From the NCBI GenBank assembly GCA_000158155.1, contig DS999407.1, positions 443,087-507,086 on the forward strand: a stretch of DNA of 64,000 bases. Direction: 5' to 3'. The translations under genes and the position numbers were made by a program. The DNA comes from a gamma proteobacterium NOR5-3. GTDB lineage: Bacteria > Pseudomonadota > Gammaproteobacteria > Pseudomonadales > Halieaceae. A model generated the notes under the pieces. It made no database searches. It saw nothing but the letters and a program-made list of their open reading frames with translations, and was not told the DNA's origin. Positions within the stretch are counted from its first letter, which is position 1. Each line of letters opens with the position of its first letter. Below, in pieces: positions 7,503 to 15,076 of this stretch.

Positions 7503-8891
7503 ATGATTAACGACGACCACTATATTCCCCCCAAGCCGCACTCCCTGGCCGCACTCCCGGCGCTGCTGCGCGTGATGTGGAACGGCGACGGTAATTTGCT
7601 CGATCTGCTTCCTGCAGCGGCCTATCGGTTTGCGGTGGGCAACCTCGGCTACTCCCGACGATCGACGGTGTTGTTTAACGACCCGGCACTGGTGCGCCAC
7701 ATTATGCGCGACCCGGACGGGATCTTTCCCAAGAGCGATTTGATGGTCAATGCGCTGGAGCACCTCATCGGCGAATCGATCTTTGTCACCGACGGTGAAA
7801 AATGGCGCAGGCAGCGGGCGATGATCGACCCCGCGTTTTCGCACATGCGCATCAGCCATGCATTTACTGCCATGCAATCTGCCGTAACAGACTACGTTCA
7901 GCATCTGGACTCCGTAGCCGGCAGCAAGGAGCCCCTGTCGCTGGATATGGCCATGAGTCAGCTCACCGCTGACATCATCTGCCGCACGGTGTTCTCCACA
8001 TCGCTGGATTCGCAGGTGGCCTTTGATGTGTTCGAAGACTTCACCGTGTTTGAGCGCTCGGTGGCGCAGGTCGATATCAAACGACTGATCTTTGAGCCCG
8101 CCTGGACCCGGGCGCCGCAGCCGCAGGTGGTGCTGAATGCCTGTACACGGATTCGAGCGCATCTTGCGACGCTCATCGACACGCACCTGGACCCGGAATC
8201 GGAATCGGACTTTAACGATATTGCCAGCGCGGTCATCGCGGCGCGGGATGCCGACACACAGGAGCCCTTCAGTCGCGAGGAGCTCATCGATCAGCTTGGC
8301 GTATTCTTTTTGGCGGGTCACGAGACCACTGCCAGCGTGCTTACCTGGCTGTTTTTTATCTGCGCGCAAAGACCCGAAATCGTCGCAAAGATGCGAGAAG
8401 AAATTGATCGCGTCGTGGGCGATCGCGATATCGGCTTTGAACACATGCGTCAGTTGCCGCTGCTCAAAGCGGTGTTTCGTGAAGCCCTGCGACTGTATCC
8501 ACCCATCACGTTTATGCCGCGGGTTGCCATGGAGGACACGACTGTGGGGCCGCGCAAATTGCCCCGGGGCGCCCTGGTGATGATTTCGCCCTGGACCTTG
8601 CACCGGCATCAGGATTACTGGGAGGACCCGCACGCTTTCAAACCCGAGCGCTTTCTGGCTGAGAACGAGTCCGCACTCACCGACGGCGCTTACATTCCCT
8701 TCGGGCAGGGGCCGCACACCTGTGTGGGCGCTGGATTTGCGCAGACCGAGAGTTTGTTGATCATCGCCGAGCTGTTGCGGCGCTTTGACTTTGAGGCAAT
8801 CAACCCAAGCCGCGTGCGGCCGGCGGCCCGGCTCACCACCCGGCCCCGGGAACAAATCTTTTGCCGGGTAAGCCGCCGAAAAACACTCTAA
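7503..8891 (+). CDS. Cytochrome P450
   Basis: A 462-residue soluble bacterial P450. All hallmarks are visible: GEKWRRQRAMIDPAFSH (C-helix, about 98-114), I-helix oxygen-activation motif AGHETTAS (about 270-277), the K-helix ExxR (EALR, about 329), and the haem loop FGQGPHTCVGAG with the cysteine ligand near residue 407. I chose the ATG at 7503; a GTG at 7467 would add 12 residues without a better ribosome site. It diverges from the crtD operon. Bacterial P450s with this style of haem loop include carotenoid hydroxylases such as Thermus CYP175A1, and beside crtD that is an attractive but unproven role; fatty acid or terpenoid hydroxylation are alternatives. Confidence 0.93.
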   Translation: MINDDHYIPPKPHSLAALPALLRVMWNGDGNLLDLLPAAAYRFAVGNLGYSRRSTVLFNDPALVRHIMRDPDGIFPKSDLMVNALEHLIGESIFVTDGEKWRRQRAMIDPAFSHMRISHAFTAMQSAVTDYVQHLDSVAGSKEPLSLDMAMSQLTADIICRTVFSTSLDSQVAFDVFEDFTVFERSVAQVDIKRLIFEPAWTRAPQPQVVLNACTRIRAHLATLIDTHLDPESESDFNDIASAVIAARDADTQEPFSREELIDQLGVFFLAGHETTASVLTWLFFICAQRPEIVAKMREEIDRVVGDRDIGFEHMRQLPLLKAVFREALRLYPPITFMPRVAMEDTTVGPRKLPRGALVMISPWTLHRHQDYWEDPHAFKPERFLAENESALTDGAYIPFGQGPHTCVGAGFAQTESLLIIAELLRRFDFEAINPSRVRPAARLTTRPREQIFCRVSRRKTL

Positions 8892-8914
8892 AGCCGTTTG
8901 ACCGCTGGGCAATC

Positions 8915-10048
8915 TCATCGATCATCACCAAACCAGGCGATGTCCCGCTGCGTGGCCTCGCCCAGAGTAAGATCGCTGGTCATCGCCGGCCAGAGTATTT
9001 CCCAGGACATGGGTGTCATGAGTAAAAACGGCAGAGGATCGTGGGCAGCCCAGATCACATCGCGGGCTCTGCGCATTTCCTTAAAGCGTCGCGCAAATTC
9101 TTTGGGGCGCAAAATCGCTGCGTAGGTCTCCGTCAGTGTGGAGTAGGCCCATTGATAACGGGTCCCCACAGACAGCTCGATGCTGGAAGCGGCTTCGGGA
9201 TCAAGCAAAGCTTGTCCGAGAGAGGCCGGATCAAAGAAATGCACGCCGCTGGTAGCGCGGGGGTTGCACTCGATTGCCCGGGCCTGCCCCGCCTCGTCCA
9301 CAATAAAATCAAAGGCCAGAAAGCCGTTGTAATCGCTGCCGGCGATAAAGTCGCTCACCCAGTCTTTTGCGGAACGGGCGTCGTCTACCCGCTCAAAACA
9401 AATCGCCACCGTTCCTGCGAACACCCGACCACGATAAAACACCGTGGCGACTTCTCTGCCATGGCTAACCACTGACAGAGAACTGATCAGATCTCCATCA
9501 AGATGCGCCTGAACCAGTCCTTCATCCGTAGTCGCCTGCAATGGATCGCCGGCCTTGGCGAACCGCAGTCCGATACCCGAACAACTGTGCACCGGCTTCT
9601 CGACATAGTCACTGCGCTGCGCCAATGCCTGCGCCGCCGGCTCATCGGCCGTGAAGGTCTCAGGTACGGCCAGGCCCCGCCGCGCTGCCAGGTCGATAAA
9701 GTCCCGTTTGTGATGCAACTGCGCAAGCTGCGTCAACGGCGCCGCCCAGAGGCACACCCCCTCGGGAAGCCGGTCAGCCAGCTTTGCAACGTGTAGCGCC
9801 TCTTCAGACACCGGAATAACATGGTCCACCGATTCCCCGGTGATAATAGCCAGCAATTCCTCCAGGTACTGATCGAGAGAATCATTGGGGGCCGTCACCC
9901 GAAAAGATTGATGCACATCCCGGGAGGGCTTACACAAGTGCCAGCGAAAGGGATCCGCCACCAGCACACGGCATCCCGCGGCCCGGCAGGCCCGAACAAT
10001 CGCCAGCGCTTTGGGCAGGCGTCCCAAAGTGAGTAAAACAGTCTTCAT
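8915..10048 (-). CDS. ATP-grasp domain protein
   Basis: A 377-residue ATP-grasp enzyme. The N-terminal Rossmann-like pre-ATP-grasp domain starts MKTVLLTLGRLPKALAIVRA; the nucleotide-binding region includes VEKPVHSCSGIGLRF (about 150-164) and the magnesium-binding end motif AIECNPRATSGVHFF (about 264-278). The family makes carboxylate-amine or carboxylate-thiol bonds using ATP through an acyl phosphate, as in carbamoyl-phosphate synthase or biotin carboxylase. The C-terminal 100 residues, with a basic stretch (FARRFKEMRRARD), match nothing I recognise. It converges on the P450 gene with 23 bases between the stops, and the substrate is unknown. Confidence 0.85.
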   Translation of the reverse strand: MKTVLLTLGRLPKALAIVRACRAAGCRVLVADPFRWHLCKPSRDVHQSFRVTAPNDSLDQYLEELLAIITGESVDHVIPVSEEALHVAKLADRLPEGVCLWAAPLTQLAQLHHKRDFIDLAARRGLAVPETFTADEPAAQALAQRSDYVEKPVHSCSGIGLRFAKAGDPLQATTDEGLVQAHLDGDLISSLSVVSHGREVATVFYRGRVFAGTVAICFERVDDARSAKDWVSDFIAGSDYNGFLAFDFIVDEAGQARAIECNPRATSGVHFFDPASLGQALLDPEAASSIELSVGTRYQWAYSTLTETYAAILRPKEFARRFKEMRRARDVIWAAHDPLPFLLMTPMSWEILWPAMTSDLTLGEATQRDIAWFGDDR

Positions 10049-10197
10049 AAGTAGCTTTCGATGCGCATCACCGTAATTTCAAGCTTACGCTGGAAGATGT
10101 CAATTTTATCGACGCGAAAGCCGCTCCCATCTTCGGGCGAAAGCACCACAGCCACTGAAGGATCGCGTAAAATTAGCGTTTTACCCGGTAAGTCCCC

Positions 10198-10671
10198 ATG
10201 AGTGAAAAACTCGAAAAGCCTGATCGCGCCCTACTCCAGCAATGGTTGGAACAAGCCCGCGTTGAGTACAGCGAATGCGGAGAATGCGAAGGCCTGCACC
10301 TTGCGGCGCTCAAAAGCATCGAAGGCGTCATCGATAGCCGGATTTTTTTGGAACGCTACGGACTGCTGCTCACCACGGAGCTGGAGATCCGGCCCATGGC
10401 GCTGCTCCCCATGTCAGCCGATCTGGGCCGCATCAACATGGACTACCCTATTTTGAAGATCTTTTTGGATGTGGTCGATGATGCGACGCCGCAACTCGTC
10501 ATCGCCGGCATCCTGCAGGCACAGGCGGGGCTGACGCTGGAGCAGACAGCGCAGTTCATCTCCAGCTGCATGGATGCCACCCGGCAGCTCGCGGCTGAGT
10601 GTCTACAGCTGGACTACCTGTTCGCCGAGGGTGAAAAACGCAGCCTTGGGAACAAAAAGTCATTGCACTAA
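10198..10671 (+). CDS. Small conserved-looking protein of unknown function (YbjN-like?)
   Basis: A 157-residue soluble acidic protein. The N-terminus has a CxxC pair (ECGECEG, about 26-32), and the centre (ELEIRPMALLPMSADLGRINMDYP) and the helix after it resemble the fold of YbjN/secretion-chaperone-like proteins, though the similarity is too weak for a firm call. It starts at ATG 10198 and ends ten bases before the most likely start of the MFS gene, so the two form an operon. Divergent from the ATP-grasp gene. Confidence 0.75.
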   Translation: MSEKLEKPDRALLQQWLEQARVEYSECGECEGLHLAALKSIEGVIDSRIFLERYGLLLTTELEIRPMALLPMSADLGRINMDYPILKIFLDVVDDATPQLVIAGILQAQAGLTLEQTAQFISSCMDATRQLAAECLQLDYLFAEGEKRSLGNKKSLH

Positions 10672-10681
10672 GCTTGAGCGC

Positions 10682-11977
10682 GTGACGGGCCCCGCCGACA
10701 ACCTTTTCGAACTATTGAGCGATGAAGAAAACGCCCGCGCCTGCCGGGACATATCCGAAGACGCCTGCAAGGATCAGCCTCAGAGCTTTACTTTACAACT
10801 CCTGGCGCAAATTGCCTCCAAGTGCGCGGACACGCTGGGCAGCAGTCGGGTGGTACTTCCCTGGCTTTTAAGCAGCATCGCTGCACCGGCATTTTTTATT
10901 GCCTGGCTGGTGCCTATCCGGGAATCGCTCTCCCTCATTCCCCAGCTGGCGATAGCAGCAAATTTACGTAAGCGTCCCATTCGAAAACGGGTTTATGTCC
11001 TGGGCGCGACCTTGCAGGGGCTGTGTATGCTTGCCATGCCCCTGTCACTGCTGCTCCCTGGTCCGTCGCTTAGCGCCACGGCTATGCTGGCCGCCCTCGC
11101 CGTGTTCAGTATGGCGCGGGGCCTGTGCTCCGTGGCGTCCAAAGATGTGTTGGGCAAAACCGTGGCTAAAGGCCGGCGGGGACGATTAGCAGGGCTTGCC
11201 AGCAGCGCAGCGGGAATTTTCACCCTCGGCTTTGGCTGTTTTTTATTGCTATCCAACGGCAAAACCTCCCTCACGCTATTAATTGCCATGCTCTGTGTTG
11301 CGGGGATCCTGTGGCTAGTCGCGGCTCTGCTCTTTAGTCGGGTGCCCGAGCAGCCAGGGGCCACCGACGGGGGAGCCTCGGCGCTGAACAATGCCCTACA
11401 AAGCGCGCAGCTTCTAAAAACCGATGCGGCACTGCGGGCCTTTGTGCTGGCGCGGATGTGCCTGGTCAGCACGGCCTATGCCATCCCGTTTCTGGTGGTG
11501 ATGGTGTTTGCCAATACTGATGGAGGGGTTCGAGCCCTGGCCTGTGTCATCGTGGCCGAGGGCCTCGCCGCGCTGACATCCGGATTGGTCTGGGGCATCT
11601 ACGCTGACCGCGCGGCGCATCAGGTGATGATGATCGCCGGCTTACTCACGGCGATCACCCTGGGCGTTGTGTTAGTGACGCCCGCGGACGTTATGGCCGC
11701 AGCCGAGGGACTTGCCGGCGCCATTGCCCTATATATCGCGGCCATCGCCCATCAGGGCACACGCCTGGGGCGCAAGACTTACGTGGTGGACCTGGCCACT
11801 GCCGACAATAGAGCTGCCTATGTGGCCATCAGTAACAGCGTCATCGGGGTTTTTGTGTTTCTCGGCGGCAGTCTGGGCTGGATGGCCCAACACTTTGGTA
11901 ACGATGTCGTCCTCGGAGTCTTGATGGTCATAGCACTCCTGGGCGCCGCCCTGAGCTGGCGCCTCAAGCCTGTGTGA
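10682..11977 (+). CDS. MFS-type membrane transporter
   Basis: About 431 residues with around ten to twelve hydrophobic segments. I chose GTG at 10682, ten bases after the preceding stop; upstream in-frame codons belong to that gene read in another frame. A soluble N-terminal tail (about 1-45, acidic, FELLSDEENARACRD) precedes the first helix (VVLPWLLSSIAAPAFFIAWL). Typical MFS cytoplasmic loops are basic (NLRKRPIRKRVYV; KGRRGRLAGLASS), and the second half has a matching loop (HQGTRLGRKTYVVD). The substrate is unknown. An unusually long cytosolic N-tail and operon with a small soluble protein suggest a partner interaction, which is inference. Confidence 0.82.
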   Translation: MTGPADNLFELLSDEENARACRDISEDACKDQPQSFTLQLLAQIASKCADTLGSSRVVLPWLLSSIAAPAFFIAWLVPIRESLSLIPQLAIAANLRKRPIRKRVYVLGATLQGLCMLAMPLSLLLPGPSLSATAMLAALAVFSMARGLCSVASKDVLGKTVAKGRRGRLAGLASSAAGIFTLGFGCFLLLSNGKTSLTLLIAMLCVAGILWLVAALLFSRVPEQPGATDGGASALNNALQSAQLLKTDAALRAFVLARMCLVSTAYAIPFLVVMVFANTDGGVRALACVIVAEGLAALTSGLVWGIYADRAAHQVMMIAGLLTAITLGVVLVTPADVMAAAEGLAGAIALYIAAIAHQGTRLGRKTYVVDLATADNRAAYVAISNSVIGVFVFLGGSLGWMAQHFGNDVVLGVLMVIALLGAALSWRLKPV

Positions 11978-12096
11978 CACACCGGCATTTGGATACCGTT
12001 ATACTACCTGCGCGGGAACGAGCGGCGGACGCTCAACCCCAAGGTAGCAAACTATATACTTCATACTTCAAATAATATTGTAGAGAGAGTTTCGTC

Positions 12097-14232
12097 ATGC
12101 ACCTTCTCAACCCGTCGTTCCGGCGACTTCGCACCGCCTTAATCGGTGGCACCATTGCCACTGCGTTGATGCTTACAACCGGCTGTGATTCCGGTTCCGA
12201 CGTAGCCACCGCTCCCCAAGTCGCGTCCAGCGAAAAGCTTCCGGACGTTGACTGGGCCATGCACGGACTCAACCCCTCGGAAACCCGCTTTAGTCCATTG
12301 GATCAAATTAATGCGGACAATATCGAGAACCTTGGCCTGGAATGGTATTTCGATTACCCCGCAGCGCGAGGAAAAGAAGCCACACCCATTGTGGTAGACG
12401 GAAAGATTTATACCAGTGGCTCCTGGAGCAATATCTTTGCCCATGACGCACTCACGGGCGAAATGCTTTGGTTCTTCGACCCCAAAGTTCCCAGAGACTG
12501 GGCAGTGCACCTGTGCTGTGACGTGGTAAACCGCGGCGTAGCTCTCCATGAAGGCAATGTCTATTTCGGCACCCTCGACGGCCGACTCATCAGCCTCAAC
12601 AGTGAAGACGGCAGCAAGCGCTGGGAAGTCCAAACCACCGATCGCAACAAGCCCTACTCTATTACCGGCGCACCACGCATTGTCAAAGACAAAGTGATTA
12701 TCGGTAACGGCGGCGCCGAATTGGGGGTTCGCGGCTATGTCAGCGCGTATAACCTTGATGATGGTGAACTGGCCTGGCGGTTCTATACGGTGCCGGGCAA
12801 CCCCGCTGACGGTTTTGAAAATGCTGCCATGGAGAAGGCCGCAGAAACCTGGGGCGGTGGCGAATGGTGGGAAATTGGCGGTGGCGGCACCGTTTGGGAC
12901 TCCATGGCCTACGATCCCGAATTGAATCTGCTGTACGTGGGCGTGGGTAATGGCGCACCCTGGAATCGCCAGCTACGCAGCCCCGATGGCGGCGACAATT
13001 TGTATCTGTCGTCCATCCTGGCATTGAATCCCGACGACGGCAGCTACGTCTGGCATTACCAGACAACACCGGGTGATTCCTGGGATTACACGGCTACCCA
13101 GCACATGATTCTCGCGACACTCAACATTGCAGGCGCCCCTCGCGATGTGATCATGCAAGCGCCAAAGAACGGATTCTTCTATGTTTTGGATCGCAAAACG
13201 GGTGAGCTCCTGTCCGCCGATGCCTACGCCGCAGTGACCTGGGCAACCCACGTTGATCTTGAGTCAGGTCGCCCACAGGAAACCGAAAACGCCCGCTACA
13301 CCGATGGTCCGACAGGGCTGAACCTGCCCGGCCCCATTGGTGGCCACAACTGGCACCCCATGAGCTACAACCCTCAGCATGGACTGGTGTACATCCCCCG
13401 TCAGGACGCAGGCTGGGTGTATAAAACCGACGAGAATTTTGAATACAAGCACGGCTACTGGAATACCGGTACCGACTCCATGCCGGCCGCTCTCCCCGAT
13501 GACCCGGCGATCAAAGAAGCGGTACTCAAAACAGTGCGCGGCCTGGTCGTTGCCTGGGATCCGATTGCCAAAGAGCCCCGCTGGGAAATCGAACACGAAG
13601 GTCCCTGGAATGGCGGCATTCTATCCACAGCCGGAAACCTCATGCTGCAAGGTAGTGCCCGCGGAGAACTGGTCGCCTACAGTTCAGACAAAGGTGAACG
13701 ACTCTGGAGCTTTGACGCTCAAACCGGCATCGTGGCTCCACCTGTGACCTATCGAATTAATGGCGAGCAGTACATTGCGGTTGTTGCCGGCTGGGGCGGA
13801 TCTTTGGCACTGGTGGGTGGCGAAGCCCTCAAAGGCGGAATATCACCCAATCGGAGCCGACTATTGGTGTTCAAACTCGGCAGCGATGGTGAACTACCTC
13901 CGGCTGTTGATGAGCCACTCGTCATCGATCCGCCACCTATGACCGCCAGTGCCGATAGTGTCCAGCGTGGTAAAGCACTGTATCTGGGGTACTGCGTATT
14001 TTGTCACGGTGATGGCGCAGTCAGTGGTGGCCCAATCCCGGACCTGCGCGCCCTGACCGCGGAAACTCACGAGCAGTTTCAGGCGATCGTACTTGGCGGG
14101 TTGCATTGGGATAAAGGTATGGTGGGCTTTGGCAATGAGCTGAGCACCGACGATGCCGAAGATATTCGCGCCTATCTCATAGAGCGCGCACATCATGCGC
14201 TTAAAACAGAAGTAGCGGCAGCCGAAGACTAA
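12097..14232 (+). CDS. PQQ-dependent quinohaemoprotein dehydrogenase (alcohol dehydrogenase type), lipoprotein
   Basis: A 711-residue periplasmic enzyme. The signal sequence ends in a lipobox-like LTTGC (Cys about 29). The eight-bladed propeller shows the vicinal cysteine pair LCCDVVNRG (about 140), which sits over PQQ in methanol and ethanol dehydrogenases, and the catalytic segment TTPGDSWDYT, with the base Asp near 330. A C-terminal cytochrome c domain (about 615-705) carries YCVFCHGDG and a Met-containing end, making this a type II-like quinohaemoprotein that passes electrons to a small cytochrome. In lanthanide-dependent enzymes a second Asp follows two residues after the base; here it is Thr, so a calcium enzyme is predicted. 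It converges on the HiPIP gene over a shared terminator. Confidence 0.92.
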   Translation: MHLLNPSFRRLRTALIGGTIATALMLTTGCDSGSDVATAPQVASSEKLPDVDWAMHGLNPSETRFSPLDQINADNIENLGLEWYFDYPAARGKEATPIVVDGKIYTSGSWSNIFAHDALTGEMLWFFDPKVPRDWAVHLCCDVVNRGVALHEGNVYFGTLDGRLISLNSEDGSKRWEVQTTDRNKPYSITGAPRIVKDKVIIGNGGAELGVRGYVSAYNLDDGELAWRFYTVPGNPADGFENAAMEKAAETWGGGEWWEIGGGGTVWDSMAYDPELNLLYVGVGNGAPWNRQLRSPDGGDNLYLSSILALNPDDGSYVWHYQTTPGDSWDYTATQHMILATLNIAGAPRDVIMQAPKNGFFYVLDRKTGELLSADAYAAVTWATHVDLESGRPQETENARYTDGPTGLNLPGPIGGHNWHPMSYNPQHGLVYIPRQDAGWVYKTDENFEYKHGYWNTGTDSMPAALPDDPAIKEAVLKTVRGLVVAWDPIAKEPRWEIEHEGPWNGGILSTAGNLMLQGSARGELVAYSSDKGERLWSFDAQTGIVAPPVTYRINGEQYIAVVAGWGGSLALVGGEALKGGISPNRSRLLVFKLGSDGELPPAVDEPLVIDPPPMTASADSVQRGKALYLGYCVFCHGDGAVSGGPIPDLRALTAETHEQFQAIVLGGLHWDKGMVGFGNELSTDDAEDIRAYLIERAHHALKTEVAAAED

Positions 14233-14266
14233 TCAGACTTTTCAGTCGCAGAGTAAGTCGCAAAGT

Positions 14267-14294
14267 AAAAGGGCGCCAGTAGGCGCCCTTTTTT
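14267..14294. terminator. Bidirectional terminator between PQQ dehydrogenase and HiPIP genes
   Basis: AAAAGGGCGCC, loop AGTA, GGCGCCCTTTTTT forms a perfect stem with A-run before and T-run after, so it can stop transcription arriving from both convergent genes. Confidence 0.92.
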
Positions 14295-14314
14295 ATGCCT
14301 GGCAGAAAAGCCTC

Positions 14315-14890
14315 TTAGCTGGCGGCAGAGTAAGCACTGCACCAACCGGTGGCCTTAACCTGCTTGCCGGTAAACAGTGGGCATCCGCCCCACTCGTCAG
14401 AGCCGCCTTGATACAAAGCACAGTTCGAACATTGCTGTCCGGCTTTGTAGCGCGCGTTCTCGATAGTGGTCGCATCGTGCTTGTAGCCCAACCCCATGGC
14501 CTGGGGTCCATTCTCATCGACCTGCGCCATGGCATCGGTGGCAATTGTCTGGGCCTGTCCCGCCGCCTGCTGCACATCGGCCTTAACCTCTTCGGCCGCG
14601 GATTCCACAGACTCTGACATATCGTCCATAGCGGTTTTAGCGCTGTCCGCCATAGAGTCCGCTGCTTTCTCGGCTTTGGCCGCAACGTCCTTCATTGCCG
14701 GCTCAACTTTATCCATGGTCGATGACGAAGCAGGCGCTGCGCCTTCATCACTGCCACAGGCCTGCAAACCCAGCACTGGCAATGCTACCGCGGCCATTCC
14801 CATTATCTCGAGAACCCGCCGACGACCGGGGACCACAAGTTCTTCGCTGGCTAGCGTTTGATCCTGAGTACTTTTACTTGGCTTTGTCAT
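14315..14890 (-). CDS. High-potential iron-sulfur protein with long helical linker
   Basis: A 191-residue exported protein. The ATG at 14890 has AGGAG upstream; a longer start at 14911 is less likely. A Tat-type leader (GRRRVLEIMGMAAVALPVLGLQAC, here given by its key residues RRRVLE and the hydrophobic run) is followed by a cysteine in LQAC, which could be a lipobox. Residues about 40-135 are a low-complexity Ala/Lys/Glu/Asp helix region of apolipoprotein style, not part of usual HiPIPs. The last 45 residues hold the cluster cysteines: CSNC, GGCPLF and GWCSAY, spaced 2, 12 and 13 apart, as in HiPIPs. HiPIPs carry electrons to photosynthetic reaction centres or oxidases in the periplasm. A perfect Fur box lies 33 bases upstream. 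Confidence 0.88.
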   Translation of the reverse strand: MTKPSKSTQDQTLASEELVVPGRRRVLEIMGMAAVALPVLGLQACGSDEGAAPASSSTMDKVEPAMKDVAAKAEKAADSMADSAKTAMDDMSESVESAAEEVKADVQQAAGQAQTIATDAMAQVDENGPQAMGLGYKHDATTIENARYKAGQQCSNCALYQGGSDEWGGCPLFTGKQVKATGWCSAYSAAS

Positions 14891-14923
14891 ATTTAATGCT
14901 CCTAGTTGCAAACCGCTTTTGCC

Positions 14924-14938
14924 TGATAATGATTATCA
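14924..14938. promoter_or_regulatory. Fur box (7-1-7)
   Basis: TGATAATGATTATCA is a perfect 7-1-7 inverted repeat and matches the consensus Fur-binding motif TGATAATnATTATCA. It is 33 bases upstream of the HiPIP start codon on the minus strand and 138 bases upstream of hrpB on the plus strand. The distance suggests iron-dependent control of the HiPIP gene. Confidence 0.85.
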
Positions 14939-15076
14939 TTGGCGCCGTTACGCGCACGTTCACCGCTTTTAGATACGCATTCCCCTTGGGAAAGAGATCA
15001 GTATGGCTTACTTTGGCCTATTGCTCTGTAATATCTTGCGCAATCTTGCGATCCCGGGTGCGCCCCAAGCAATCGA

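Noticed and set aside
7452-8918. Minus-strand open frame of 488 codons opposite the P450 gene
   Set aside because: It is the shadow of the P450 gene, which has all family motifs. The antisense product has no recognisable domain and high-GC codon bias explains its length.
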